Notes under the pieces: model-generated
Told to the model about the DNA's origin: nothing
Database searches by the model: none
The model's input: the letters and a program-made list of their open reading frames with translations, nothing else
Position numbers and translations under genes: made by a program
Assembly: GCA_035556075.1 (NCBI GenBank)
Contig: DATMFQ010000014.1
Coordinates: forward strand, 62,001 to 126,000
Length of the DNA stretch: 64,000 nt
DNA from: 73-13 sp035556075
Lineage (GTDB): Bacteria > Actinomycetota > Actinomycetes > Actinomycetales > Microbacteriaceae
Direction of reading: 5' to 3'
Shown: piece after piece, positions 51,785 through 59,613 of the stretch
How positions within the stretch are numbered: the stretch's first letter is position 1
Layout: the number at the start of each line of letters is the position of its first letter

Positions 51785-53005
51785 TCAGACCAGCAGCGCG
51801 CGCACGACGGTGTCGGCGAGCAGACGGCCCCGCAGCGTCGGGACGACTCGGCCCCGGATCGCCGCAGCGCCATCGACGAGCCCGTCCGCGATGAGCCCGG
51901 GCACCGCGTGCCGCCCGTGTGCGTCGAGCCTGGCGATCGGCAGCCCGTCGGAGATGCGGGTGCGCAGCAGCACATCCTCGCGATACCGATCCTCGGACGT
52001 GAGCAGCTCGCGCGCCAGTGCGGGCGACTCGCCGGCGGCGATGCGCTGGCCGTACGCGCTCGGGTGCTTCACGTTCCACCAGCGCACCCCGCCGATGTGG
52101 GAGTGCGCCCCGGGGCCGATCCCCCACCAGTCCTCGCCGGTCCAGTAGGCGAGGTTGTGACGCGAGCGCTGCTGGGACCCGCGCGACCAGTTGCTCACCT
52201 CGTACCAGTCGTAGCCGGCGGCCGCGAGCGCCGCGTCCGCGCATGCATACATGTCGGCGTGGAGGTCGTCATCGGGGGCGGTGAGCTCCCCGCGACGGAT
52301 CCGGGCGGCGAGCTTCGTGCCGTCCTCGACGATGAGGGCGTACGCCGACACATGGTCGGGCTCGAGCGCGAGCGCCGAGTCGACACTCGCCTGCCAGTCC
52401 TCCAGCGACTCCCCCGGCGTCCCGTAGATGAGGTCGAGGCTCACGGCGAGCCCCGCCTCCCGAGCCCAGTCGACGACCTGCGGCACGCGGGCCGGGTCGT
52501 GCGTGCGGTCGAGCGTCGCGAGCACGTGCGGGACCGCGGACTGCATGCCGAAGGAGACCCGGGTGACCCCGCCGTCCGCGAGCCGCCGCAGCGCGTCCCG
52601 GTCGACCGAGTCCGGATTCGCCTCCGTCGTCACCTCGGCACCATCAACGAGCCCGAATGCGTCGCGCACGGCATCGAGCATCGTCACGAGATCCGTGGCG
52701 GGCAGCAGCGTCGGCGTGCCGCCGCCGAAGAACACCGTGCTCGCGGCGCGCGTGGGCAACCCGGTGCGCTCGATCACCTCGCGCGCGAAGCCGACCTCGT
52801 GGACCGCCTGCCCCGCGAAGTCCTCCTGCCGAGCGCCGAGGAGCTCGGTCGAGGTGTAGGTGTTGAAATCGCAGTACCCGCAGCGCACGCGACAGAACGG
52901 CACGTGCAGATACACCCCGAATGCGCGGGTCGCCGCGCCGTCGAGGACACTCGGCGGGAGTGCGCCATCCGTGGGCGCGACGTCACCGTCGGGCAGTGCT
53001 CCCAT
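51785..53005 (-). CDS. hemW: Radical SAM heme chaperone HemW
   Basis: A 406-residue radical SAM protein of the HemW group, once annotated as oxygen-independent coproporphyrinogen III oxidase; family members carry heme to target proteins. The Fe-S motif CRVRCGYC uses Cys38, Cys42 and Cys45, followed by VFFGGGTPTLL and TTEANPDS. HemW rather than HemN is indicated by CxxxCxxC without a further Cys directly after the motif, and by length. The ATG at 53005 has AGGAGG 8 bases upstream. The usual partner lepA is 3 kb away rather than adjacent, with palindrome copy 3, an acyl-CoA dehydrogenase, a reductase and a TM2 gene between. Confidence 0.92.
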   Translation of the reverse strand: MGALPDGDVAPTDGALPPSVLDGAATRAFGVYLHVPFCRVRCGYCDFNTYTSTELLGARQEDFAGQAVHEVGFAREVIERTGLPTRAASTVFFGGGTPTLLPATDLVTMLDAVRDAFGLVDGAEVTTEANPDSVDRDALRRLADGGVTRVSFGMQSAVPHVLATLDRTHDPARVPQVVDWAREAGLAVSLDLIYGTPGESLEDWQASVDSALALEPDHVSAYALIVEDGTKLAARIRRGELTAPDDDLHADMYACADAALAAAGYDWYEVSNWSRGSQQRSRHNLAYWTGEDWWGIGPGAHSHIGGVRWWNVKHPSAYGQRIAAGESPALARELLTSEDRYREDVLLRTRISDGLPIARLDAHGRHAVPGLIADGLVDGAAAIRGRVVPTLRGRLLADTVVRALLV

Positions 53006-53026
53006 CCCTCAATCCTCCTCGCCCAT

Positions 53027-53092
53027 TCCGGTGGTTGCCCAAATCTGCTGGTGGTCGCTGCACTTCACCAGCAGATTTGGGCAACCACCGGA
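53027..53092. repeat. Long palindrome, copy 3 of 3
   Basis: Perfect 27-base arms around a 12-base loop. The outer arms share CCGGTGGTTGCCCAAATCTG with the copies at 2555-2622 and 3624-3687. It begins 6 bases after the acyl-CoA dehydrogenase stop codon and ends 21 bases before the hemW start, in the same orientation relative to transcription as the other two. Confidence 0.95.
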
Positions 53093-53098
53093 TCCAGC

Positions 53099-54832
53099 TC
53101 AGAGGTCGACGGCGTAGAGCTGCTCGGCACCCGCCGTCGCCGCGGGGGCCTGCGAGTGCGCCTCCGGCAGGAGCTGCGTCGCGTAGAACTCGGCGAGCGC
53201 AAGCGCATCCGCGGGCGCGTCCTCGTCCAGCGCGGCCTTCGCGAGCAGCCAGGCGCAGACGTTCACCGCCCAGATCCGCTGGTATGGCACCGAGCCGGCG
53301 AGCACCGAGGCCCGGTCGCCCGCCGCGCCCGTCTTGAGCATCCAGCCGGTCGTCTGCTCGAGCACGCCCAGGGAGGAATCGAGGTGCGCCGCAATCGTCG
53401 CCTGCCGGTCCCCCGCCGCCCGCAGCGTCGGGAGCAGCTCGCGCATCTCGGCGATGAACTCGAGGAACGACTGGCCGTCGCGCACGGCCAGCTTGCGCCC
53501 GACGAGGTCCGCGGCCTGCACGCCGTTCGTGCCCTCATACAGCAGCGTGATGCGCACATCCCGCCAGAGCTGGCTCGCACCCGTCTCCTCGATATAGCCG
53601 TGACCGCCGTGGATCTGGATGTTGATCGACGCGTTCTCCAGGCCCATCTCGGTGCCGTAGGACTTGCACAGCGGCGTGAGCAGCCCCGCCATCTCCTCGG
53701 CGCGGGCGCGAACGGCCCCGTCGGGGTGCTGCTCGGCGAGGTCGATGTTGATCGAGTTCAGGTGGAGCAGGTAGCGCAGCGCCGCAATCGTCGAGCGCTG
53801 CGTCATGAGCATCCGGCGCACGTCGGGGTGACCGAGGATCGTCGCCTCACCGGTGACCGTGCGGCCCTGGACGCGCTGCTTCGCGTACTCGAGGGACTGC
53901 TGGTGGGCGCGCACCGACTGCGAGAGGCCCTGCATGCCGACGGACAGGCGTGCCGCATTCATCATGACGAACATGGCGCGCATGCCTTTGTGCTCATCGC
54001 CGACGAGCCAGCCCTTCGCCCCGTCGAACTGCATGACGCAGGTCGGCGAGCCGTGGATGCCGAGCTTGTGCTCGATGCCGATCGCGCTGACCGGGTTGCG
54101 CGCCCCGAGCTCGCCATCCGGCGTGGGCAAGAACTTCGGGACGACAAAGAGCGAGATGCCCTTCGTGCCCTCCGGCGCGCCCGGGGTGCGGGCGAGGACG
54201 AGGTGGATGATGTTGTCGGTGAGGTCGTGCTCGCCCCAGGTGATGAAGATCTTGCCGCCCGTGATCGACCAGCTGCCGTCGTCATTCGGCACGGCCTTCG
54301 TCGTCAGCGCGCCGACATCGGTGCCGGCCTGCGGCTCCGTGAGATTCATGGTGCCCATCCACTCGCCGGAGATCATCCGCGGCAGATAGAGGTCCTTGAG
54401 TTCGTCGGAGGCATACGCGAGGAATGCGTCGGCGAAGCCGTGCGTGAGCAGCGGCCCGAGGGAGAACGCCATATTCGAGGACTGCACCAGCTCCTGGATC
54501 GCGGAGCCGACCGTCTGGGGGAAGTCACCGCCGCCGTACTGCGACGGGAAGGACGGGCTGAGCCAGCCCGAGGCCATGAGCTTGTCGTACGCGGGCTTGA
54601 AGCTCGGCGGCGTGACGACCACGCCATCGCCCTGATAGGTCGACCCGACGACATCGCCCTCGCGGTTCGTCGGCGCGACCACCTCGGCCATGAATGCGCC
54701 GGCCTCCTCGATGAGGCTGCCGACGGTCTCGAGATCGGCGTGCGCGTACTGCTCGAGCTCGGCGAGGCGATCGTACCCGGCCACCTTGAGCGAGAAGAGG
54801 ATGTCATCGACGGGCGGGCGATAGTCAGTCAC
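53099..54832 (-). CDS. Acyl-CoA dehydrogenase (long, DmdC/FadE5-like form)
   Basis: FAD enzyme that introduces the alpha-beta double bond into an acyl-CoA. The 577-residue protein is about 200 residues longer than classical members, with the C-terminal extension seen in the DmdC/FadE5 group. FAD and substrate motifs include MNLTEPQAGTDVGAL and KIFITWGEHD; the catalytic Glu is in LLYEGTNGVQAADL. Chain-length preference is unknown. The GTG at 54832 follows a TACAGT box by 7 bases. Followed at once by palindrome copy 3. Confidence 0.93.
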   Translation of the reverse strand: MTDYRPPVDDILFSLKVAGYDRLAELEQYAHADLETVGSLIEEAGAFMAEVVAPTNREGDVVGSTYQGDGVVVTPPSFKPAYDKLMASGWLSPSFPSQYGGGDFPQTVGSAIQELVQSSNMAFSLGPLLTHGFADAFLAYASDELKDLYLPRMISGEWMGTMNLTEPQAGTDVGALTTKAVPNDDGSWSITGGKIFITWGEHDLTDNIIHLVLARTPGAPEGTKGISLFVVPKFLPTPDGELGARNPVSAIGIEHKLGIHGSPTCVMQFDGAKGWLVGDEHKGMRAMFVMMNAARLSVGMQGLSQSVRAHQQSLEYAKQRVQGRTVTGEATILGHPDVRRMLMTQRSTIAALRYLLHLNSINIDLAEQHPDGAVRARAEEMAGLLTPLCKSYGTEMGLENASINIQIHGGHGYIEETGASQLWRDVRITLLYEGTNGVQAADLVGRKLAVRDGQSFLEFIAEMRELLPTLRAAGDRQATIAAHLDSSLGVLEQTTGWMLKTGAAGDRASVLAGSVPYQRIWAVNVCAWLLAKAALDEDAPADALALAEFYATQLLPEAHSQAPAATAGAEQLYAVDL

Positions 54833-54839
54833 GCGTCAC

Positions 54840-54845
54840 ACTGTA
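54840..54845 (-). promoter_or_regulatory. -10 box of the acyl-CoA dehydrogenase gene (leaderless)
   Basis: TACAGT on the minus strand, 7 bases before the GTG at 54832. In the rest of the 170-base gap to the reductase gene (54846-55002) I see nothing convincing. Confidence 0.5.
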
Positions 54846-55002
54846 ATCGGGCGTGCTGGCTGCGATGCGCAACTTGGTGGGCGGCGACAACTCGGGAGGC
54901 TCCCGGGGGCTGAGGCGGGGGCGGAACCGCGCAAAGCCCTCCTACGCAGGCGCGACCCTCCCGGCCCAACGCCGCGTGCGCTGCGTCGACTCGATGGCGC
55001 CG

Positions 55003-55878
55003 CTACGAGGTCGGCCGAGCACCCCAGTTGGCCTCGAGCGGATCCGCGCCGATCCGCTCACCCGTCTCGAGCGAGGCGAGCGCCAGGAGGTCCCCCGCAT
55101 CGAGCTCAAAGTCGAACACTTCGATGTTCTGGCGGATCCGATCCGGGTGCACCGACTTCGGGATCGCGATGAGCCCCTGCTGTAGATGCCACCGGATGAG
55201 CACCTGTGCGGGGCTGCGCTCGTGGCGGCGTGCGACTGCCGCGACGATGGGGTCGCCGAGCAGGGTGTTCGTCTCCCCACCCCACGAGCCGGGCGCACCC
55301 CCGAGCGGACTCCAGGACTCGACCGCGATGCCTCGCGTCCTGCAGAATGCGCGGAGCGGCTGCTGCGGGAATCGTGCGTGCAACTCGACCTGGTTCACCG
55401 CGGGCACGATGCTGCCTGCCGCGATGACCTCCTCGAGCTGCTCGGCCGTGAAATTCGATACGCCGATCGCGCGGGCCTTCCCGGCCCCCAGTGCCGCCTC
55501 GAGCGCGAGCCACGTCTCGATCCGGCGCGCCGCGTCCTGCAGCGGCCAGTGGATGAGCACGAGGTCGACATGGTCGAGGCCGAGCCGCCGAAGGCTCGCA
55601 TCGAGCGCCGGCCCCGCACGATCCGCACCGTGGTCCGAATTCCACAGCTTGGTCGTCACGAAGACCTCGTCGCGTGGGACGCGACTCGCGGCGATGCCGC
55701 GGCCCACCGCTTCCTCGTTCCGGTAGGCGGCTGCGGTGTCGATGTGGCGGTAGCCGGCCTCGGCGATCGCAAACCGCACCGCCGCCTCGGTCTCCGCAGG
55801 GCTCGCCTGCCAGACACCGAGCCCGAGCTGCGGGATCTCGACGCCGTTGTTGAGGGTGATGACCGGTGTGTCAGCCAA
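55003..55878 (-). CDS. Aldo/keto reductase
   Basis: A 291-residue NADPH-dependent oxidoreductase of the 2,5-diketo-D-gluconate reductase-like group. The catalytic tetrad is visible: Asp in YRHIDTAAAY, Tyr in the same stretch, Lys in TTKLWNS and His in LIHWPL. NADPH-phosphate contacts lie in AIPKSVHPDRIRQN. Substrate unknown; such enzymes reduce many aldehydes and ketones. TTG start at 55878. It lies 8 bases after the TM2 gene, so the two are probably cotranscribed. Confidence 0.92.
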   Translation of the reverse strand: MADTPVITLNNGVEIPQLGLGVWQASPAETEAAVRFAIAEAGYRHIDTAAAYRNEEAVGRGIAASRVPRDEVFVTTKLWNSDHGADRAGPALDASLRRLGLDHVDLVLIHWPLQDAARRIETWLALEAALGAGKARAIGVSNFTAEQLEEVIAAGSIVPAVNQVELHARFPQQPLRAFCRTRGIAVESWSPLGGAPGSWGGETNTLLGDPIVAAVARRHERSPAQVLIRWHLQQGLIAIPKSVHPDRIRQNIEVFDFELDAGDLLALASLETGERIGADPLEANWGARPTS

Positions 55879-55886
55879 CTTGCGCG

Positions 55887-56108
55887 CTACGCCCCGCCCC
55901 AGTCCCGCACCGGGCGCCCCTGCCCGTCGTGCGCGGCCCCGACGAGGATATAGATCCAGTCGATGAGCGGCCAGATGCCGGCGGTCGCCCAGCCGACCAG
56001 GAGCTTGGCGATGCCCAGCCCGATGTTGCCGAGGTAGAAGCGGTCGATCCCGAGCACGCCAAGGAAGAATCCGAGGATGGCGGCGACAGCGCGACTCTTG
56101 GGGGACAT
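55887..56108 (-). CDS. TM2 domain membrane protein
   Basis: A 73-residue protein consisting of one TM2 domain: two hydrophobic segments (AVAAILGFFLGVLGIDRFYLG and KLLVGWATAGIWPLIDWIYIL) joined by the DRFYLGN turn that defines the family. Function unknown. The ATG at 56108 follows a TACACT box by 6 bases. Confidence 0.85.
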   Translation of the reverse strand: MSPKSRAVAAILGFFLGVLGIDRFYLGNIGLGIAKLLVGWATAGIWPLIDWIYILVGAAHDGQGRPVRDWGGA

Positions 56109-56114
56109 GGCGTC

Positions 56115-56120
56115 AGTGTA
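56115..56120 (-). promoter_or_regulatory. -10 box of the TM2 gene (leaderless)
   Basis: TACACT, 6 bases before the ATG at 56108, located between the lepA stop codon and the TM2 gene. Confidence 0.5.
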
Positions 56121-56162
56121 TGGGGTCAGGGTCACCGGTGGTGCCGCCATCAAGGCCAGAAG

Positions 56163-58013
56163 CTACTTCTTGTCCTTCGACTCCACGTCGCCGGACAGCG
56201 CGGCGATGAACGCCTCCTGGGGGACCTCGACGCGGCCGACCATCTTCATGCGCTTCTTGCCCTCCTTCTGCTTCTCGAGGAGCTTGCGCTTGCGGGAGAT
56301 GTCGCCGCCGTAGCACTTGGCGAGGACGTCCTTGCGGATGGCGCGGATGTTCTCCCGCGCGATGATGCGGGAGCCGATCGCCGCCTGGATCGGGACCTCG
56401 AACTGCTGCCTCGGGATGAGCTTCCGGAGCCGCTCGGTCATGAGCGTGCCGTAGGCGTAGGCCTTGTCGCGGTGCACGATCGCGCTGAAGGCGTCGACCT
56501 GCTCCCCCTGCAGCAGGATGTCGACCTTGACGAGGTCGGCGGCCTGCTCCCCCGCCGGCTCGTAGTCGAGCGAGGCGTAGCCGGCGGTGCGGGACTTCAG
56601 CTGGTCGAAGAAGTCGAAGACGATCTCGCCGAGCGGGATCGTGTAGCGGATCTCGACGCGGTCCTCGCCGAGGTACTCCATGCCGATGAGGGTGCCGCGG
56701 CGCTGCTGGCACAGCTCCATGATGGTGCCGACGTAGTCCTTCGGCGCCAGGATCGCGGCCTTGACCATCGGCTCCAGCACCTCGCTGATCTTCGCACCGG
56801 TCGGGAACTCGGACGGGTTCGTCACCTCGGCCTGCTTGCCGTCCTCCATCCGCACCTGGTAGATGACCGACGGCGCCGTCGTGATGAGATCGAGCCCGAA
56901 TTCGCGCGACAGCCGCTCGGTGATGATCTCGAGGTGGAGCAGGCCGAGGAAGCCGCAGCGGAAGCCGAAGCCAAGCGCGACCGAGGTCTCCGGCTCGTAC
57001 TGCAGCGACGCGTCGGACAGCTTGAGCTTGTCGAGGGCCTCCCGGAGCACCGGGTAGTCGGACCCGTCGATCGGGTACAGGCCGCTGAACACCATCGGCT
57101 TCGGGTCGACATACCCAGCGAGCGGCTCGGCCGCGGGCCGCTGCGCGGTCGTGATCGTGTCGCCGACCTTCGACTGCCGGACATCCTTCACGCCCGTGAT
57201 GAGGTACCCGACCTCGCCGACCGAGAGCCCCTTCGAGGGCACCGGCTCGGGGGCGGAGACCCCGATCTCGAGCAGCTCATGCACCGATCCCGTCGACATC
57301 ATCTGGATCCGCTCCCGCGGATTCATCCGGCCATCGACCATCCGCACATAGGTGACGACACCGCGATACGCGTCGTACACGGAGTCAAAGATCATCGCGC
57401 GGGCCGGTGCGGCCGGGTCGCCGACGGGAGGAGGAATGCGGGCGACGACCTCGTCGAGGAGGGCTTCGACCCCGACACCCGTCTTGCCGGAGACCCGGAG
57501 GACGTCGTCCGGGGAGCCACCGAGCAGCTGGGCGATCTCCTTCGCGTACTTCTCCGGGTCCGCGGCAGGCAGGTCGATCTTGTTGAGGACGGGGATGATC
57601 TCGAGGTCGTTCTCCAGAGCGAGGTACAGGTTCGCAAGCGTCTGGGCCTCGATGCCCTGCGCCGCATCGACGAGCAGGATGGCGCCCTCACAGGCGGCGA
57701 GCGAGCGTGACACCTCGTAGGTGAAGTCGACGTGGCCCGGGGTGTCGATCATGTTGAGCGCGAAGGTGTCGGCCCCGACCTGCCATGGCATCCGGACGGC
57801 CTGCGACTTGATGGTGATGCCGCGCTCGCGCTCGATGTCCATGCGGTCGAGGTACTGCGCGCGCATGTCCCGGTCCGCGACGACGCCGGTGACACCGAGC
57901 ATCCGATCGGCGAGCGTGGACTTGCCGTGGTCGATGTGCGCGATGATGCAGAAGTTCCGGATCGCCTCGGCGGGCGTCGCGGCGGGGATGAACGGGGTCG
58001 AGGCGCGTGGCAT
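56163..58013 (-). CDS. lepA: Elongation factor 4 (LepA)
   Basis: A 616-residue ribosomal GTPase that acts on stalled or mis-assembled ribosomes. G motifs: AHIDHGKST (G1), the switch GITIKSQAVR (G2), DTPGHVDF (G3) and NKIDLP (G4). The LepA-specific C-terminal domain is complete (KRMKMVGRVEVPQEAFIAAL). The ATG at 58013 gives the usual N-terminus PAATPAEAIRNFCIIAHI; two ATGs just upstream (58025 and 58028) are possible but fit the family less well. Confidence 0.97.
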   Translation of the reverse strand: MPRASTPFIPAATPAEAIRNFCIIAHIDHGKSTLADRMLGVTGVVADRDMRAQYLDRMDIERERGITIKSQAVRMPWQVGADTFALNMIDTPGHVDFTYEVSRSLAACEGAILLVDAAQGIEAQTLANLYLALENDLEIIPVLNKIDLPAADPEKYAKEIAQLLGGSPDDVLRVSGKTGVGVEALLDEVVARIPPPVGDPAAPARAMIFDSVYDAYRGVVTYVRMVDGRMNPRERIQMMSTGSVHELLEIGVSAPEPVPSKGLSVGEVGYLITGVKDVRQSKVGDTITTAQRPAAEPLAGYVDPKPMVFSGLYPIDGSDYPVLREALDKLKLSDASLQYEPETSVALGFGFRCGFLGLLHLEIITERLSREFGLDLITTAPSVIYQVRMEDGKQAEVTNPSEFPTGAKISEVLEPMVKAAILAPKDYVGTIMELCQQRRGTLIGMEYLGEDRVEIRYTIPLGEIVFDFFDQLKSRTAGYASLDYEPAGEQAADLVKVDILLQGEQVDAFSAIVHRDKAYAYGTLMTERLRKLIPRQQFEVPIQAAIGSRIIARENIRAIRKDVLAKCYGGDISRKRKLLEKQKEGKKRMKMVGRVEVPQEAFIAALSGDVESKDKK

Positions 58014-58072
58014 GGCGGGGTCCATCATCCCAGACCCGGCCGGGTCCCGGGCGCAGGCAGCCGGGCACTGAC

Positions 58073-58078
58073 TAACGT
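58073..58078 (+). promoter_or_regulatory. -10 box of the alpha/beta hydrolase gene (leaderless)
   Basis: TAACGT, 7 bases before the GTG at 58086. There is no Shine-Dalgarno sequence in front of the GTG. Confidence 0.5.
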
Positions 58079-58085
58079 GGCCATT

Positions 58086-58841
58086 GTGAACCAGGCTCGG
58101 TTCGTGCTCGTGCACGGGCTCCTCACCTCGCGGACCATGTGGCGGCCGCAGGTCGCCGCGCTCGAGGCCGCGGAGGCAATGGTGGTCGCGCCCGATCTGC
58201 CGGGGCATGGTCTGCGGCACGACGCCTTCACCATCGATGCCGCCATGGCCACGATTGACGACGCGATCGACGCGCTGCCCGGCCACGGTCCGGTCGTCCT
58301 CGTCGGCCTCTCCCTCGGTGGCTATCTCGTCATGGAGTACGCGGGCCGACATCACGAGCGCATCGACGGCCTCATCCCCATGGCGTGCACGACCCCGCCC
58401 ATCACCTTCGGCCTCGACGTATATCGGGTGATCAGCACCATGCTGATTCGGCAGGGTGGGCGGGCGGTGCGGACACAGCGTCTCGCGCAGACGATCGCGC
58501 TCGGGCCGGAAGGTGCTGAGGACATGCTCGCGGGCGGGTTCAGTCTCAGTCCAGCCCTCGATGCCCTCAACGCCGTCGCCCACCTCGACCCGATCACCTC
58601 CGTCCATCGAGCGGCGTCGGCTGGCACGCCGATCTGGTTCGTCTCGGGGCAGTTCGATCAGATGCGACTCGGTGAGCACCGGTTCTGGCGGGCCGCGCCA
58701 CGGGCCTGGCACACGATTGTGCCGTTCGCCCCACACATCGTCAGCCTCGCGAACCCGGTCGGCATCAGCCGCCTCCTCACTCAAGTCGCGAAAGCCATCA
58801 CAGACGGCGCGTTGCAGATCGCCTCCGGCCCCGACGCCTGA
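58086..58841 (+). CDS. Alpha/beta-fold hydrolase
   Basis: A 251-residue hydrolase with the oxyanion segment VLVHGLLTSRTMW, the nucleophile elbow VGLSLGGYLV (Ser), and a C-terminal His in VPFAPHIVSLANP. The Asp of the triad is likely in FVSGQFDQMRL. Fold membership is clear but the substrate is not. GTG start at 58086, divergent from lepA with 72 bases between. One of the few plus-strand genes; its stop codon abuts the rpsT -10 box. Confidence 0.88.
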   Translation: MNQARFVLVHGLLTSRTMWRPQVAALEAAEAMVVAPDLPGHGLRHDAFTIDAAMATIDDAIDALPGHGPVVLVGLSLGGYLVMEYAGRHHERIDGLIPMACTTPPITFGLDVYRVISTMLIRQGGRAVRTQRLAQTIALGPEGAEDMLAGGFSLSPALDALNAVAHLDPITSVHRAASAGTPIWFVSGQFDQMRLGEHRFWRAAPRAWHTIVPFAPHIVSLANPVGISRLLTQVAKAITDGALQIASGPDA

Positions 58842-58847
58842 TAAACT
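58842..58847 (+). promoter_or_regulatory. -10 box of rpsT
   Basis: TAAACT immediately after the hydrolase stop codon. Transcription from about 58854 would give a 5' leader of roughly 95 bases before the TTG at 58950, long enough for regulation by S20 itself, which is known in E. coli. Confidence 0.55.
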
Positions 58848-58949
58848 CGCTCCTTGGCTTCCGCGCGTCCCACCGCGCGACACCTCGGCAGGACCCCTCT
58901 ACCCGGCCGGGACCATCCCATTGGCCGACACAACGAGAAGGATCCTTCC

Positions 58950-59210
58950 TTGGCGAACATCAAGTCCCAGATCAAGCGCAACAAGCAGAACGAGAAGGCG
59001 CACGAGCGCAACAAGGCGGTCAAGAGCGAGCTGAAGACCGCGGTGCGTCGCACCCGCGAGGCCGTCGCTGCCGGCGACAAGGCGAAGGCTACCGAGGCAC
59101 TGCATGCCGCGAACCGCAAGCTCGACAAGGCGGTCTCGAAGGGCGTCATTCACAAGAACCAGGCCGCGAACCGCAAGTCGGCGATCGCCGGGCAGGTCGC
59201 CGCGCTCTGA
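58950..59210 (+). CDS. rpsT: 30S ribosomal protein S20
   Basis: An 86-residue, Lys/Arg/Ala-rich three-helix protein that binds 16S rRNA. (M)ANIKSQIKRNKQNEKAHERNKAVKS and the C-terminal GVIHKNQAANRKSA are diagnostic. The start is the TTG at 58950, with GAAGGA 7 bases upstream; S20 genes often use UUG, which in E. coli takes part in autoregulation. Confidence 0.96.
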   Translation: MANIKSQIKRNKQNEKAHERNKAVKSELKTAVRRTREAVAAGDKAKATEALHAANRKLDKAVSKGVIHKNQAANRKSAIAGQVAAL

Positions 59211-59243
59211 GCAGCCGGTCGGACCACTGCAGTCCGATCCGAG

Positions 59244-59266
59244 GGCCCCGCTCCGGCGGGGCCTTT
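59244..59266 (+). terminator. Intrinsic terminator of rpsT
   Basis: GGCCCCGC-TCCG-GCGGGGCC followed by TTT, 33 bases after the rpsT stop codon. A classical hairpin with a short U run. Confidence 0.85.
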
Positions 59267-59296
59267 CGCATTCCGTCGGATATCGCGACGAATGCG
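59267..59296. repeat. Inverted pair of the GAATGCG heptamer
   Basis: CGCATTC at 59267-59273 faces GAATGCG at 59290-59296, and the flanks extend the match to a nearly perfect stem (CGCATTCCGTCG against CGACGAATGCG, one base bulged). It directly follows the rpsT terminator in non-coding DNA. Confidence 0.65.
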
Positions 59297-59312
59297 CGGC
59301 GCACGCCGGCCC

Positions 59313-59559
59313 TCACCGCCCGCAGTGCGGGTCCACCGAGGGCACGATCCCCTCGATGAGGTACGGGTCGACCGCGTCCCGGACGCAGGCCACCGCGTAG
59401 TCGCCCCCCCTCGCCGCAGCCGTTCCAGTCGACCTTTTGGTCAGCGAACCGCGCCGGGACCTGTGCCCCGACGGGAGGCGCAGTCGGCACGCCCGACGGC
59501 TCCGGTCCGACGACCACGGGTGTGCAGTCGCTCGCCGCGTGCACTGCGACGACGAGCAT
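59313..59559 (-). pseudogene. Small ORF broken at a G7 run (or ~80-residue protein with a frameshift)
   Basis: Reading from the ATG at 59559, the first ~53 residues (MLVVAVHAASDCTPVVVG..., then KVDWNGCGEGG) look like a short hydrophobic leader followed by a secreted segment. At a run of seven G (59404-59410) the frame is lost; with six G it would continue as DYAVACVRDAVDPYLIEGIVPSVDPHC and stop at 59313. The two halves read well together, so I treat this as one gene with a frameshift. It may be a real mutation, a switchable homopolymer or a sequencing error. Family not recognised. It lies 54 bases after holA. The flanks 59211-59312 and 59560-59613 hold only the rpsT terminator and the heptamer pair. 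Confidence 0.5.
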
Positions 59560-59613
59560 CGCCGGCCCGATGCCACGACGTCCCGCCGTCCGGGCACCCG
59601 CGCGCCGCGTTCG

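Noticed and set aside
54886..54910. CGGGAG/CTCCCG inverted repeat in the gap before the aldo/keto reductase stop
   Set aside because: The spacer is a single base, so only a short stem could form; not convincing as a terminator.
51734..54913. 1059-codon plus-strand open frame across hemW, palindrome copy 3 and the acyl-CoA dehydrogenase gene
   Set aside because: Antisense to two well-recognised genes, with no domain resemblance; it even crosses the palindrome.
58014..58883. N-terminal extension of LepA to 906 residues
   Set aside because: The added sequence lies antisense to the alpha/beta hydrolase gene and has no family similarity.
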